Under the pieces are notes generated by a model. That model saw only the letters and a program-made list of their open reading frames with translations, searched no databases and had not been told where the DNA came from. A program made the translations under genes and the position numbers. Shown piece after piece: positions 27,425 to 36,328 of a stretch of DNA of 64,000 nt; the first letter of the stretch is position 1; each line of letters starts with the position of its first letter. This stretch comes from Rodentibacter sp. JRC1 (GTDB taxonomy: Bacteria > Pseudomonadota > Gammaproteobacteria > Enterobacterales > Pasteurellaceae), in NCBI RefSeq assembly GCF_020521555.1, contig NZ_BPWA01000001.1, positions 930,001-994,000 of the forward strand, given 5' to 3'.

Positions 27425-28924
27425 TTAGAATGTTCTACTTGCTTCAATAAATACCTGAGATTTATCATAACTATAAATTGGAATATTACTATCGGTTTTT
27501 GTATAATTCCAAGTAATTCTCGGGGTAAAACCGGCATAGTGAAATTCTTTATGCCACAAAGATAGTGATGATGAAAATTCATTATTTCTTTGCTTATTCC
27601 CAAAAATAAAAATATCTTTGTATTGGCGTTTTGCAATCCCTAAAGTAAAACTTGATGAAACACCCAAAGGCCACTCTTGCCCCCACGTTAATCTTGTTCC
27701 ATAGCGGTAATAGGCGTTTGTTTTATCTTTAGCATCCTTATTAATATAATCTATAGAAACATTCCAATATTGTCTAGGGCTGGTAAAATACATTAATGAA
27801 TTTGTTATTTGATGCAATACACCATCATATAATCGGCTTTGTAGTTTCTTATCATACTTTTCATAACCATAGTTATAGAATAATGAATATTTTAGTGTCG
27901 GTGTAATCCAATAACTACCTGAAAGCAATGAACCAAATGTCTTGGTATAACGTTTTAGGGAATTAGAACCATTTAAACCACCACCATACCAACGTTGTTC
28001 AATATAAGGTGTAAATTCAATATTAAATCTTGCCGTGGAATATCCCATACCAAAATCAAAATGTGCATTTACATCATTGTATTTCTTATTATTCCAATAA
28101 TATTTGCTAGAGGTATTTAAATGAGTAATTAAATATTTCCCATTTGATAACGCCCATTGTTTATCTACTCCAAACCATAAAGAAAGCCCTTTACCTGATT
28201 CTTTTTCTGTATCATAACTTAGCACTCTACCATTAGGTAATGTTACTGTTGTGCCTTTATCCGCTGAATTTCCGAGGTTAGGATCATTTAAAAATCTAGC
28301 TCCAAAAGAAAAATTCCACTTATTTCTATTATTAATTGCCTCAATATATCGATCAAAAACCACTATATCTTGTGGCATAACCACTGAACTTGATCTGAGC
28401 TTTTCAAACTGATCTTTAGCCGCTTCATATTCTTGATTAATAAATAATGATTCTGCTAATTGAAAGCGAATAAAATTATTATCTGGAAAATGAGAAATCA
28501 GTTTACGATATAAATTCACCGATTTATCCACATTTTTATCTTTAGCTAAAATAGCATTTCCCCAATCAATTAATGAATGATCTGGATTTGGTGTTAATTC
28601 ATAAATCTGAATATAAACGGGGAGTACCGCTTTATTTTGTCCTATCAAGGCATCTACAAATAGCTTTTCTAAAATTTGAGGATTTTCTCTTAACTGTTTT
28701 CCAGTATAACGAATTACTGATTGTTCCTGAGATTTTACAGAAGGAAGGGATTGATTTCTTAATTGAGCTTCCTTTAATTCATTAGCATTAACGGTAGAAA
28801 GTGGGTTTACCTCTGTTTGGATAGGATCTCTCTCAAAACTATGCTCTGGCACTGATATACTATTCGCATATACTGACGGAATAAAACCACCGATCATTAT
28901 TGCCAAAGTGACTTTGTTTAACAT
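27425..28924 (-). CDS. Slam-type surface lipoprotein translocator (DUF560)
   Basis: This 499-residue outer-membrane protein starts with a signal peptide (cleavage near YANS). A helical TPR-like periplasmic domain (about 70-200; LAESLFINQEYEAAKDQF) follows, then a beta-barrel of about 290 residues ending in EASRTF. This is the architecture of Slam proteins, which move lipoproteins such as TbpB across the outer membrane in Neisseria and Pasteurellaceae. The gene directly upstream encodes a lipoprotein with a TbpB-type C-terminal barrel signature, the usual substrate arrangement. The two are separated by 125 bp with a hairpin terminator, so Slam is probably made at a lower level than its substrate. 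Confidence 0.88.
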   Translation of the reverse strand: MLNKVTLAIMIGGFIPSVYANSISVPEHSFERDPIQTEVNPLSTVNANELKEAQLRNQSLPSVKSQEQSVIRYTGKQLRENPQILEKLFVDALIGQNKAVLPVYIQIYELTPNPDHSLIDWGNAILAKDKNVDKSVNLYRKLISHFPDNNFIRFQLAESLFINQEYEAAKDQFEKLRSSSVVMPQDIVVFDRYIEAINNRNKWNFSFGARFLNDPNLGNSADKGTTVTLPNGRVLSYDTEKESGKGLSLWFGVDKQWALSNGKYLITHLNTSSKYYWNNKKYNDVNAHFDFGMGYSTARFNIEFTPYIEQRWYGGGLNGSNSLKRYTKTFGSLLSGSYWITPTLKYSLFYNYGYEKYDKKLQSRLYDGVLHQITNSLMYFTSPRQYWNVSIDYINKDAKDKTNAYYRYGTRLTWGQEWPLGVSSSFTLGIAKRQYKDIFIFGNKQRNNEFSSSLSLWHKEFHYAGFTPRITWNYTKTDSNIPIYSYDKSQVFIEASRTF

Positions 28925-29000
28925 AAAACTTTCCTCTTAAAGCAGATTATAGATTTTAAAATACTCAGATATAAATATTTTAAAAACAATAATAGGCAAA

Positions 29001-29026
29001 AAATAGCCCACAAAAGTGGGCTATTT
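29001..29026 (-). terminator. Partial terminator between the lipoprotein and Slam genes
   Basis: A perfect 11-bp stem AAATAGCCCAC / GTGGGCTATTT with a tight 4-nt loop lies 23 nt after the lipoprotein stop. Being inside a probable operon, it is likely to lower Slam expression relative to the substrate. Confidence 0.75.
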
Positions 29027-29049
29027 AAATTTAGCACGATAAACCTAAA

Positions 29050-30621
29050 TTATTTAAGTGGGTTATTCGCATTATTTTGGTCAGTAGACTCTTCCCAAGA
29101 ATATGTTGGAGCCTCTGGAGTTGGTCCATTTGGTTCTACATTTTGAAGTTTAGCACCGAATGAAGCACCCCAGTTATTTGTAGTATCAACACTTGCAATT
29201 GCACCACCTAATTCAGTTGCTTTTGCACCAAATAAACTTGCATTAAATGTTCCTGCAGCACTATCTACCGTACGAGTAGAGGTACCAGAAATACTACCAT
29301 TATTTGCTAAGTTACCGTTGAAACTCGCTAATTCAACTTTTGCGTACTCTTTGCTACCAGAAACACCGTGTTCCCAAGTATTGTATAAGTTACCTGTAAC
29401 TTGTTTTGTTGCAAGATCAATGTTTGCATTAACGTGTGTACCACTCACTAATTGTTGCTCATAACCAATAGCGTTTGGAATTCCACCTGCTCTTACAAAA
29501 TCACGATCAAGATTGTAGGTTACCGCATGACCACGGTAGTTTAACGTACCGCCAGTTGCATCTTTACCAAAGTAAGTATCCTTTAAGGTATTTGCTAAAT
29601 TAGCATCGTAGCTAGTTCCGTTCACGCCACGGTAGAAGTAGTTATCTTCTGTACCCTCATTACCCTTGCTACCGAAACTTGCAACAACGGTACCATCAGC
29701 ACCAATTTTCTTACCTTCTTTTAAGTTAGCCGGGTTTACATCACTTAAGCTAGAAGTTACACGACCATATTGAACATAGTGAAGTTGTGAACCAGCAACA
29801 AAACCTTCATTTTGGCTGTTTGCTGCTGCTGAAGTTGTATCTTTTGCAGTAAATGGTGCATTTGCTAATGTAGCATCTTGACCTGTACCCTCATTTTTAA
29901 GTTCAGAATCGCCCGCTAAGAAAGTTCTGAAACCATAAACTTCTGCTACAGAACCTTTTAATTTCGCATCTGTACGAGCCGCTTTCGTATCTAGAACATC
30001 GTCGCCTTCTTGTTTATGAGTGTAGTTTACACGGTCCTGCTCATATACATAAGAAAGCCCTGTATCTTCACCTTTTGTTGCAGTTTTAGTTTCAGATTCG
30101 CCATCCGCACGAGCTGTACCTACATTGAGGGTTACTTTTTTATCTTTATAGATATGTTCTAAAGTATGCTCACCTGATGTGTTATCAACATTTCCACGGA
30201 AATCAAAATCTTCTAAATAAGCTTGTTTTGCACTACCTTTTACACTTGGTGTTGCAACAACAATTGTATCTAGACTTGGATGAAGCTTAACTGTCATTCC
30301 AGTTACTTTATCTGAAGAAGTGCTATCTTTAGCTGTGCCATGACCTACATTTAAGTTAGAGTCATTTTTCTTAACAAATTTAGCACCAACATCTTCTGTC
30401 GCTTTAACTAGAGCCTCAGCTTCTGCTGCTGCTTTTTCTGCTGCTGCTTTTTCTGCTGCTGCTTTTTCTGCTGCTGCTTTTTCTGCTGCCGCTTTTTCTG
30501 CCGCTTGCTGTTGTGCAGCCTTTTCTGCTTCTGCATTATTGCTTGAACCGCCTGATGAACCACAAGCAGCTAAAATACCTGCAGCAACAAGAGTTAAGCT
30601 AAATTTAATTAAATTGTTCAT
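29050..30621 (-). CDS. Slam-dependent surface lipoprotein
   Basis: This 523-residue lipoprotein has the lipobox LAAC with acylated Cys20 and a Gly/Ser/Asn linker. Five AEKAA repeats at residues 41-65 form a charged helical spacer. The body is rich in beta structure, with a middle handle-like part. The C-terminal domain has FNASLFGAKATELGGAIA, the FxGxxAxElGG pattern found in TbpB-type barrels of Slam substrates. The adjacent Slam gene supports surface display. The ligand is unknown: it could be a host iron or heme protein, complement factor or another target. No TonB receptor gene lies next to it, and I see no clear Fur box upstream. Confidence 0.85.
   Translation of the reverse strand: MNNLIKFSLTLVAAGILAACGSSGGSSNNAEAEKAAQQQAAEKAAAEKAAAEKAAAEKAAAEKAAAEAEALVKATEDVGAKFVKKNDSNLNVGHGTAKDSTSSDKVTGMTVKLHPSLDTIVVATPSVKGSAKQAYLEDFDFRGNVDNTSGEHTLEHIYKDKKVTLNVGTARADGESETKTATKGEDTGLSYVYEQDRVNYTHKQEGDDVLDTKAARTDAKLKGSVAEVYGFRTFLAGDSELKNEGTGQDATLANAPFTAKDTTSAAANSQNEGFVAGSQLHYVQYGRVTSSLSDVNPANLKEGKKIGADGTVVASFGSKGNEGTEDNYFYRGVNGTSYDANLANTLKDTYFGKDATGGTLNYRGHAVTYNLDRDFVRAGGIPNAIGYEQQLVSGTHVNANIDLATKQVTGNLYNTWEHGVSGSKEYAKVELASFNGNLANNGSISGTSTRTVDSAAGTFNASLFGAKATELGGAIASVDTTNNWGASFGAKLQNVEPNGPTPEAPTYSWEESTDQNNANNPLK
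30427..30501 (-). repeat. 15-bp tandem repeats encoding AEKAA
   Basis: There are five in-frame copies of a 15-bp unit (plus strand TTCTGCTGCTGCTTT-like), nearly identical except for one CCG variant. Copy number changes would lengthen or shorten the spacer without breaking the frame. Confidence 0.85.
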
Positions 30622-30777
30622 ATAAGGTACCTATATTAAATCATAGTTAATTAAAAACTGTGCCTACTGTGACCTAAACAATTGAAAGTAAAGCACGTAT
30701 TCTTATTTTAGAAAAAGAAAAATCCATATTTCTCTTAATCTTTCTTGATATTAAAGATTCGTTAACTTAAATGACAT

Positions 30778-30897
30778 TAAACCTTGCTGCTCCAGCACAC
30801 AGTTCCCCATCCGATCGAAATACGATCAAACAGATCTCGTTGCCTAAAGCTAAAAATAGCCATTAACTCATTGAAATTACGAAGTTTTAATACCATT
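30778..30897 (-). CDS. Possible 39-residue small ORF
   Basis: An ATG preceded by a purine-rich GGGTGAGGA site opens a 39-codon frame starting MVLKLRNFNELMAIF and ending WSSKV. It has no recognised family, signal or clear membrane segment. The ribosome site is the only support, so it may be chance or a gene remnant. Confidence 0.25.
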
Positions 30898-30940
30898 TCC
30901 TCACCCTCAGATATTCCTTAAAAAAAGTTTAGCAGAGGGT

Positions 30941-30985
30941 GTTGTTATCTCTGTAAAGAGATAACAACAAAGAGTATACTCTTTG
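30941..30985. repeat. Perfect inverted repeat plus adjacent palindrome
   Basis: GTTGTTATCTCT and AGAGATAACAAC form a 12-bp perfect stem with loop GTAA. The palindrome AAAGAGTATACTCTTT follows, then a T6 run. It could be a terminator on the plus strand or a binding site, but no gene upstream on the plus strand needs a terminator. Confidence 0.5.
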
Positions 30986-31185
30986 GGATTTTTTAACTTT
31001 TTATATAAAAAACCTTATATAAAAGAAGAACTACCTGTTTAAAATTGTCTTTCTTAAACTAAGGGAACACGATATGGATAAACCTTATAAATAAATTTAA
31101 GTATGATGAAAGAAACGTGATATAGATACCTTGAGTAAGGTTTGTTTATAACGATTATATTGGGAAATAATAAGTACCTAGCGAT

Positions 31186-31224
31186 AGCAAAAAATCCACC
31201 TTCTACGAAGGTGGATTTTTTGCT
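31186..31224 (-). terminator. Terminator after the OPT transporter gene
   Basis: A perfect 18-bp stem AGCAAAAAATCCACCTTC / GAAGGTGGATTTTTTGCT with a 3-nt loop. It lies downstream of the OPT gene on the minus strand, and a second small hairpin (TTTAGCCTA / TAGGCTAAA) precedes it. Confidence 0.85.
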
Positions 31225-31311
31225 GAAATTTAGCCTAAACCTAGGCTAAATATAAATAGTAAGAAACATAATACTGAAGGTTTAAAGTTTAGTGTTGCAT
31301 AACATCACGGA

Positions 31312-33300
31312 TTAATCGGATTTTTTCGCACGTAATACACGAAGTGCAAAAATCACGATACCGATGATAAACACGATCAAACCTAATACTTCGCCGATGG
31401 TGTCCCAGTTCTCAAGATTGAGTGCAAGTGGTGCTTCAGAACCACCGGAAGTAACGGAAGCGGCAATAACGAAAGCCAACACCACGCCCATTAAGCTTTC
31501 TCCCACAATTAAGCCTGCGGAAAATAACGTGCCGAAACGCTCCGCTTTGGCGGAAATAGCTTTATTGCCTTGTTTAGCAATATGTCGATTGATAAACCAC
31601 GCTAAGAATGCGCCTATAACCAACGGCATATTAATAGACGGAGGTAAATAAATACCGATTCCAACCGCCAATATCGGTAATGCAAAAGCATTACGGCTTA
31701 CTTTTTTCAAGAAAGCATCAATCACGATCAAGCCGGCTCCTAACCCTACACCGGTTAAAATATAGGTCCATTCCAATTGATTTGTGAAAATACCTTGTGA
31801 AATGGTTGTCATAATGGTGGCTTGAGGTGCCGAAAGTACTTGGCTCGGATCCATATCCGGACGCGGTAATGCACCGCTAAAACCGTAAGCGTGGTATAAG
31901 ATTTCCAATACCGGTGCAATCACAAGCGCTCCCACAAAGCAGCCGATGATCAAGGCGACTTGTTGACGCCACGGAGTTGCCTCAACCAGCAAGCCTGTTT
32001 TCAAATCTTGTAAGTTATCATTAGAAATGGTCGCTGTCGTAAGTACGATTGAGGCGGTAAAGAGAGTAAGTGCGGTCAAAAATTTCTGCCCGTCTACGCT
32101 CTCAAACAAGCCTGAAGCATTGCCGATAGAGACCAGTACAAGTGAAATGACGATCACAGAGATAATTCCAATACCCGAGATAGGACTGGATGAAGAACCG
32201 ACTAAACCAGCCATATAACCGGATGCCGCTGCCACAAAAAAGCCGATAAACACAGCTAAAAATGTACAAACCACCACCAACAAAATAGAAAGCTCAGGTG
32301 AAATCGGGGCGGCTGCAATAAAGTGATGTAAAGAAATCACAATCAATACAACCGTTGCGATTAAAATATAAATCATCGTTTTCGGAGAAAGATCGATATC
32401 AATACGATGTTCGGACTCCGTATGCTGTCCTTTCAACATACGGAATGAATACAACATTCCTTCTACCATTGGCTTCATTAACACCAGCAATGTCCAAATT
32501 GCCGCAATCCCAATCGTTCCTACACCGATAAAACGCACTTTCGTTTTCCAGATACTCATAGCGAAATCAATCAAACTCATACCTGTAGGTACATCGCTCG
32601 ATACCATAAAAAACGGCACGGCAACGCCCCAAGTCAACATTATACCGACTAATATTGCGATACCGCCGACAATACCGACAAGATATCCTGCGCCAAGCAA
32701 TGCTAACGAGAACCCCATCGGCAATTGAAACGCCACTTTAGTTGTTTGAATCCATGCGCTTGCACCATCTGCTATAACTCGTAAACCATTTGTTAAAAAT
32801 GCCGCTAAACCGGCTAACACACCGCCATAAGCAATATCTTTTACGCCGCTGTCACCATCTTCATGATTGCCGGCTTTCAGAATTTCAGCCGCCGCAACAC
32901 CTTCAGGATAAGGTAAATCGCTATTTACCACCATTGCACGGCGCAATGGAATGGTAAACAATACACCCAACGTACCGCCGGAAGCACAAATCAGCATTGT
33001 TTGCCAGAATGGGAAATCATTCCAGTAGCCCATCATTAATAAACCGGGCAACACAAAAATAACGGAAGAAAGCGTCCCTGCTGCGGAAGCTTGGGTCTGC
33101 ACCATATTGTTTTCCAAGATACTGGAATCTTTAAAGAATTTCAGCACTGCCATAGAAATAACTGCGGCAGGAATGGAGGAAGCGAAAGTCATTCCGACTT
33201 TTAAACCTAAATAGACGTTAGAGGCGGTAAAAATCACCGTAATTAACGCCCCGAGAATAATCCCACGAAGCGTGAGTTCTTTTAAATTTGAATGAGGCAT
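31312..33300 (-). CDS. OPT-family oligopeptide transporter
   Basis: This 662-residue inner-membrane protein has about 16 hydrophobic segments. It begins HSNLKELTLRGIILGALITV and contains NVYLGLKVGMTFASSIPAAV, the start typical of bacterial OPT (oligopeptide or metal-chelate) transporters. The family moves small peptides, and in some members iron chelates, using the proton gradient. Length and start agree with the Pasteurellaceae OPT protein. It appears to be a single-gene unit with its own terminator and a 139-bp upstream gap. The substrate cannot be told from the sequence. Confidence 0.9.
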   Translation of the reverse strand: MPHSNLKELTLRGIILGALITVIFTASNVYLGLKVGMTFASSIPAAVISMAVLKFFKDSSILENNMVQTQASAAGTLSSVIFVLPGLLMMGYWNDFPFWQTMLICASGGTLGVLFTIPLRRAMVVNSDLPYPEGVAAAEILKAGNHEDGDSGVKDIAYGGVLAGLAAFLTNGLRVIADGASAWIQTTKVAFQLPMGFSLALLGAGYLVGIVGGIAILVGIMLTWGVAVPFFMVSSDVPTGMSLIDFAMSIWKTKVRFIGVGTIGIAAIWTLLVLMKPMVEGMLYSFRMLKGQHTESEHRIDIDLSPKTMIYILIATVVLIVISLHHFIAAAPISPELSILLVVVCTFLAVFIGFFVAAASGYMAGLVGSSSSPISGIGIISVIVISLVLVSIGNASGLFESVDGQKFLTALTLFTASIVLTTATISNDNLQDLKTGLLVEATPWRQQVALIIGCFVGALVIAPVLEILYHAYGFSGALPRPDMDPSQVLSAPQATIMTTISQGIFTNQLEWTYILTGVGLGAGLIVIDAFLKKVSRNAFALPILAVGIGIYLPPSINMPLVIGAFLAWFINRHIAKQGNKAISAKAERFGTLFSAGLIVGESLMGVVLAFVIAASVTSGGSEAPLALNLENWDTIGEVLGLIVFIIGIVIFALRVLRAKKSD

Positions 33301-33439
33301 AATTTTTTCCTAGGTTAAATAAAGATATAACCTTGGCAAAAAATTATGAAAAATTCAAGAATTGTTTAAGGTTTCTTTGATTTAATTAAAAAATATTAGA
33401 AAATATTCAATAAATAATCGGTTTACTGAAAATTATTAA

Positions 33440-34006
33440 CTAACACGAAGCTCGGTTGTTTAAATAATCCCTTAGCATATAAAGTGCGGTCAAATTTCGG
33501 GCTTCATTAAAATGAGGCTCGGCAAGCAATTCATCTAATTTCGTTAATGGGAAACGTACTATTTCCAGTGGTTCGGGTTCATCTCCTTCAAGTTTGCAAG
33601 AGTAAAAATCCTCAGCAATAACAATGTTCATAACACTTCGCATATAACTTGGGTTGGTGATGATTGTACGTAAAAAATGAATCTGTTTCGCACCAAGCCC
33701 GATTTCTTCTTTCAATTCACGATTTGCCGCCTCTTCCGGGGTTTCCCCTTCATCCATTCCACCTTTTGGAAATCCTAGTTCATAACGCTCCGTACCAACC
33801 GCATATTCTCTCACCATCAACAAATCTTCCCCATCAATCGGGATTATCATTACCCCTTGGTGGATACTCGGTTTAAAGCGCTCATAAATACGTTGTTCAC
33901 CATTGGCAAATTCTAACCCCACCGATTGAATTTCAAATAAACATGATTTTGCCACCGTACGCTGAGACAAAATTTTGGGTAATGCTTTTTGAATATTGGA
34001 TGACAT
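33440..34006 (-). CDS. nudE: NudE-type ADP compounds hydrolase
   Basis: This 188-residue Nudix hydrolase has a complete Nudix box at about 82-104: GGMDEGETPEEAANRELKEE followed by IG. The general family chemistry is Mg-dependent cleavage of nucleoside diphosphates linked to another moiety. NudE of E. coli (186 residues) splits ADP-ribose, NADH and diadenosine phosphates, and this protein has its length and flanking sequence. It acts in the cytoplasm as a housekeeping enzyme. It is divergent from hslR across a gap that holds a small mobile-like element. Confidence 0.88.
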   Translation of the reverse strand: MSSNIQKALPKILSQRTVAKSCLFEIQSVGLEFANGEQRIYERFKPSIHQGVMIIPIDGEDLLMVREYAVGTERYELGFPKGGMDEGETPEEAANRELKEEIGLGAKQIHFLRTIITNPSYMRSVMNIVIAEDFYSCKLEGDEPEPLEIVRFPLTKLDELLAEPHFNEARNLTALYMLRDYLNNRASC

Positions 34007-34054
34007 AGGCTTTCCTTATTTTGTGATATTATCAACACAAACTTTATCATAAAT

Positions 34055-34157
34055 TATAGTGAATTAAATTGAGAAACGTCTACTGCATTGTTGCCTCTCG
34101 CTATACTTTGAACAGCCTTCGGCTTGCAGTTTTGTATCTGCTTTAATTCACCCTCTA
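34055..34157. repeat. Small element with 10-bp inverted ends (MITE-like)
   Basis: The ends GTGAATTAAA (34,059-34,068) and TTTAATTCAC (34,142-34,151) are a perfect inverted pair, inside the longer flanks TATAGTG and CACCCTCTA. The interior reads GTTGCCTCTCGCTATAC and TTCGGCTTGCAG. This resembles the dispersed neisserial repeat that begins TATAGTGGATTAAATT, as far as I recall it. It lies in the promoter gap of nudE and hslR. Confidence 0.55.
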
Positions 34158-34173
34158 CAAAGAATCATCTCAA

Positions 34174-34560
34174 ATGGAAGAAAAAGAAGTTAGACTTGAT
34201 AAATGGCTTTGGGCGGCCCGCTTTTATAAAACACGCAGTATCGCAAAAGCGATGATTGAAGGCGGAAAAGTGCATTACAACGGACAACGTGCCAAAGTGA
34301 GTAAACTTGTTGAAGTGGGCGCAACCCTAAAATTACGCCAAGGCAATGAAGAAAAAGAAGTGGAAATATTGGCAGTAAGCGATCAACGTCGTGGCGCACC
34401 CGAAGCGCAACAGCTCTATCGTGAAACGGAACAAAGCGTGAAAAAACGTGAGCAAATAGCGTGGGCAAGAAAAAATAATGCACTTTCAATGCCTCACCCC
34501 GATCGTCGCCCAAATAAAAAAGAACGGCGGGATCTATTGAAGTTTAAGCATCAGGAATAA
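34174..34560 (+). CDS. hslR: Heat shock protein 15, ribosome-associated (Hsp15)
   Basis: This 128-residue basic protein has an S4 RNA-binding domain at its N-terminus (VRLDKWLWAARFYKTRS, GGKVHYNGQRAK). It matches HslR/Hsp15, which binds free 50S subunits carrying a stalled nascent chain and helps recycle them. The C-terminal tail is rich in Lys and Arg, as in the family. It is expressed divergently from nudE. Confidence 0.93.
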   Translation: MEEKEVRLDKWLWAARFYKTRSIAKAMIEGGKVHYNGQRAKVSKLVEVGATLKLRQGNEEKEVEILAVSDQRRGAPEAQQLYRETEQSVKKREQIAWARKNNALSMPHPDRRPNKKERRDLLKFKHQE

Positions 34561-34624
34561 CGGAAAGTGCGGTTGAAAATTTCGATATGATGTATCACTT
34601 ACATAAAAGTTTTTTTATTCAAAT

Positions 34625-34727
34625 GTAGGGGTGTTAGGCTTGCCGTAACGCACCAAACTCGGGTTGAACGGTGCGTTACGCCTTTGGCTAACACACCCTA
34701 CTCAGTTTTGTGCAACTTGCTACATAA
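34625..34727. repeat. Dispersed hairpin element, copy 2 (MITE-like)
   Basis: The arms GTAGGGGTGTTAGGC and GCTAACACACCCTAC enclose the inner pair GCCGTAACGCACC / GGTGCGTTACGCC. The right outer end GTGCAACTTGCTACAT matches copy 1 at 25,294-25,308, and a degraded left end (ATGTATCACTTACAT) lies near 34,590. It sits between the convergent ends of hslR and lysA. Confidence 0.75.
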
Positions 34728-34786
34728 TAATAGAAAATTTAACTGTTTTTTCAACCGCACTTTTTGTAACTGATTTTACGAATTGC

Positions 34787-36034
34787 TTAAACAACAGATT
34801 CCAACACCCAAAGTTCTTGTAAACTTTCGCGACGACGGATTAAATGGGCTTTATCACCGTCCACCAATACTTCTGCCGTACGCGGGCGGGAGTTATAGTT
34901 GGAAGACATACTTGCGCCATAAGCACCGGCGGAACATTGTGCAATATAATCCCCTTCGGCAATCGCCAATTCACGTTGTTTACCCAAAAAATCCGAAGTT
35001 TCGCACACAGGGCCGACCACATCATAAACGGCTTTTTCGCGCTCTAAAGTGCGGTCAATTTCCACAATATTCATATAGGCTTCATACAACGCAGGACGAA
35101 TCATATCGTTCATTCCGGTATCAGTGATAGCAAAATGACGGCTTTCATTGCTTTTGAGGTATTGCACTTTTGCCACTAAAATCCCTGCGTTAGCGGAAAT
35201 CGCTCGTCCCGGCTCAAGAATAATTTCGAGATCTTTATAATCTTTCAATTTTTCTAACAATGCCTTTGCATATTCGCTCGGATGAGGCGGATTTTCGTCC
35301 ATATAAGTTACCCCTAAGCCACCACCTAAGTCTAAATGCGTTAATACAATACCATCTTGCTTAAGCTGTTCCATCAATACGATCAAACGATCAGCGGCAT
35401 CTAGAAACGGTTGTAATTCAGTAAGTTGTGAGCCGATATGGCAATCCATACCGATAATTTTCACATTTGGTAAATCGGCTGCCAGCCTATAAACATCCCG
35501 AGCTTCATCTACACTTATTCCGAATTTATTTTCTTTCAACCCTGTGGAGATATAAGGGTGAGTGTGTGCATCAACATCAGGATTTACACGCAAAGAGATC
35601 GGGGCGACTTTGCCCATTTCACCTGCAATTTGATTAATATGTTTGAGTTCGGAAACCGATTCTACATTAAAGCAGCGAATCCCCACCGCCAAAGCTCGCA
35701 TAATTTCTTCACGGGATTTCGCCACACCGGAAAACACCACTTTTGAGGCATCACCGCCTGCGGTAAGCACGCGCTCCAATTCTCCCTGAGAAACAATATC
35801 AAAACCCGATCCCAATTTTGCCATTACGCTCAATACACCAATATTGGAACAAGATTTCACCGCAAAACAAATTAAATGCGGATGATTTCCTAATGCCGAA
35901 TCAAAAGCATGCCAGTGGCGTTCTAATGTTGCGCGGGAATAAATATAAAGCGGTGTACCGAATTGTTCCGCAAGTTGCTGAACCGGCAATTGCTCGGCAT
36001 AGAGTTTTTCATTTTGATATTGGAAGAAATTCAT
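34787..36034 (-). CDS. lysA: Diaminopimelate decarboxylase
   Basis: This 415-residue PLP enzyme makes L-lysine from meso-diaminopimelate, the last step of the pathway. The PLP lysine is K60 in CFAVKSCSN. The GGGLGVTY phosphate-binding loop, the EPGR motif and the VCETSD active-site motif from the partner subunit are all present. The fold is the type III alanine racemase-like barrel plus beta domain. It lies 29 bp downstream of the small lipoprotein gene lptM, an arrangement widespread in gammaproteobacteria, so the two are probably cotranscribed. Confidence 0.96.
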   Translation of the reverse strand: MNFFQYQNEKLYAEQLPVQQLAEQFGTPLYIYSRATLERHWHAFDSALGNHPHLICFAVKSCSNIGVLSVMAKLGSGFDIVSQGELERVLTAGGDASKVVFSGVAKSREEIMRALAVGIRCFNVESVSELKHINQIAGEMGKVAPISLRVNPDVDAHTHPYISTGLKENKFGISVDEARDVYRLAADLPNVKIIGMDCHIGSQLTELQPFLDAADRLIVLMEQLKQDGIVLTHLDLGGGLGVTYMDENPPHPSEYAKALLEKLKDYKDLEIILEPGRAISANAGILVAKVQYLKSNESRHFAITDTGMNDMIRPALYEAYMNIVEIDRTLEREKAVYDVVGPVCETSDFLGKQRELAIAEGDYIAQCSAGAYGASMSSNYNSRPRTAEVLVDGDKAHLIRRRESLQELWVLESVV

Positions 36035-36063
36035 TACTCGTCCTTCTTAGGGGATACTTCTGA

Positions 36064-36180
36064 TTATTGATTTTTCTGCGCCTGTTCTTTTTCAGGGAAA
36101 TATAACGGCCCTTTTACGCCACAGCCGGTCGCTAAGGCACAAATTGCACTTAATACTAAAACAGATAGTAATTTTTTCAT
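36064..36180 (-). CDS. lptM: LptM (YifL) small lipoprotein
   Basis: This 38-residue protein starts MKKLLSVLVLSAICALATGC. Its signal peptide ends in a lipobox (ATGC), and GVKGPLYFP follows, the conserved core of LptM. In E. coli this lipoprotein helps mature the LPS translocon LptD/LptE by stabilising oxidised LptD. Its position directly upstream of lysA, on the same strand, is the conserved genomic context. It is too short for many gene callers. Confidence 0.92.
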   Translation of the reverse strand: MKKLLSVLVLSAICALATGCGVKGPLYFPEKEQAQKNQ

Positions 36181-36328
36181 TTTGAGCTCTCGATTCAGGT
36201 AGGGGACAATATTTATCTATAAAATTTGCGTAGATTTATAATCTGATCACCCTACGGGATTGTTGGAAAAAGCAGCCGAAAGGCTTTATAATCCGCTGCA
36301 TTCTATCAGATTTACAAGGAAAAACTTT

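Larger units (their letters stand above)
30622..31185. other. Gene-poor region upstream of the lipoprotein gene
   Basis: About 560 bp lies between the OPT transporter terminator and the lipoprotein. It must contain the lipoprotein promoter; on the minus strand TATGAT near 30,645 is a possible -10 box, without a good -35. It also holds a 39-codon frame (30,778-30,897) and two palindromes near 30,941-30,985, listed separately. Confidence 0.45.

Noticed and set aside
34783..36063. Plus-strand frames opposite lysA
   Set aside because: lysA is a clear full-length housekeeping gene; the frames opposite it have no support.
36260..36328. N-terminal extension of cyaY by 23 codons
   Set aside because: No ribosome site, and the extension makes the protein longer than the family; the ATG at 36,329 has a good site.
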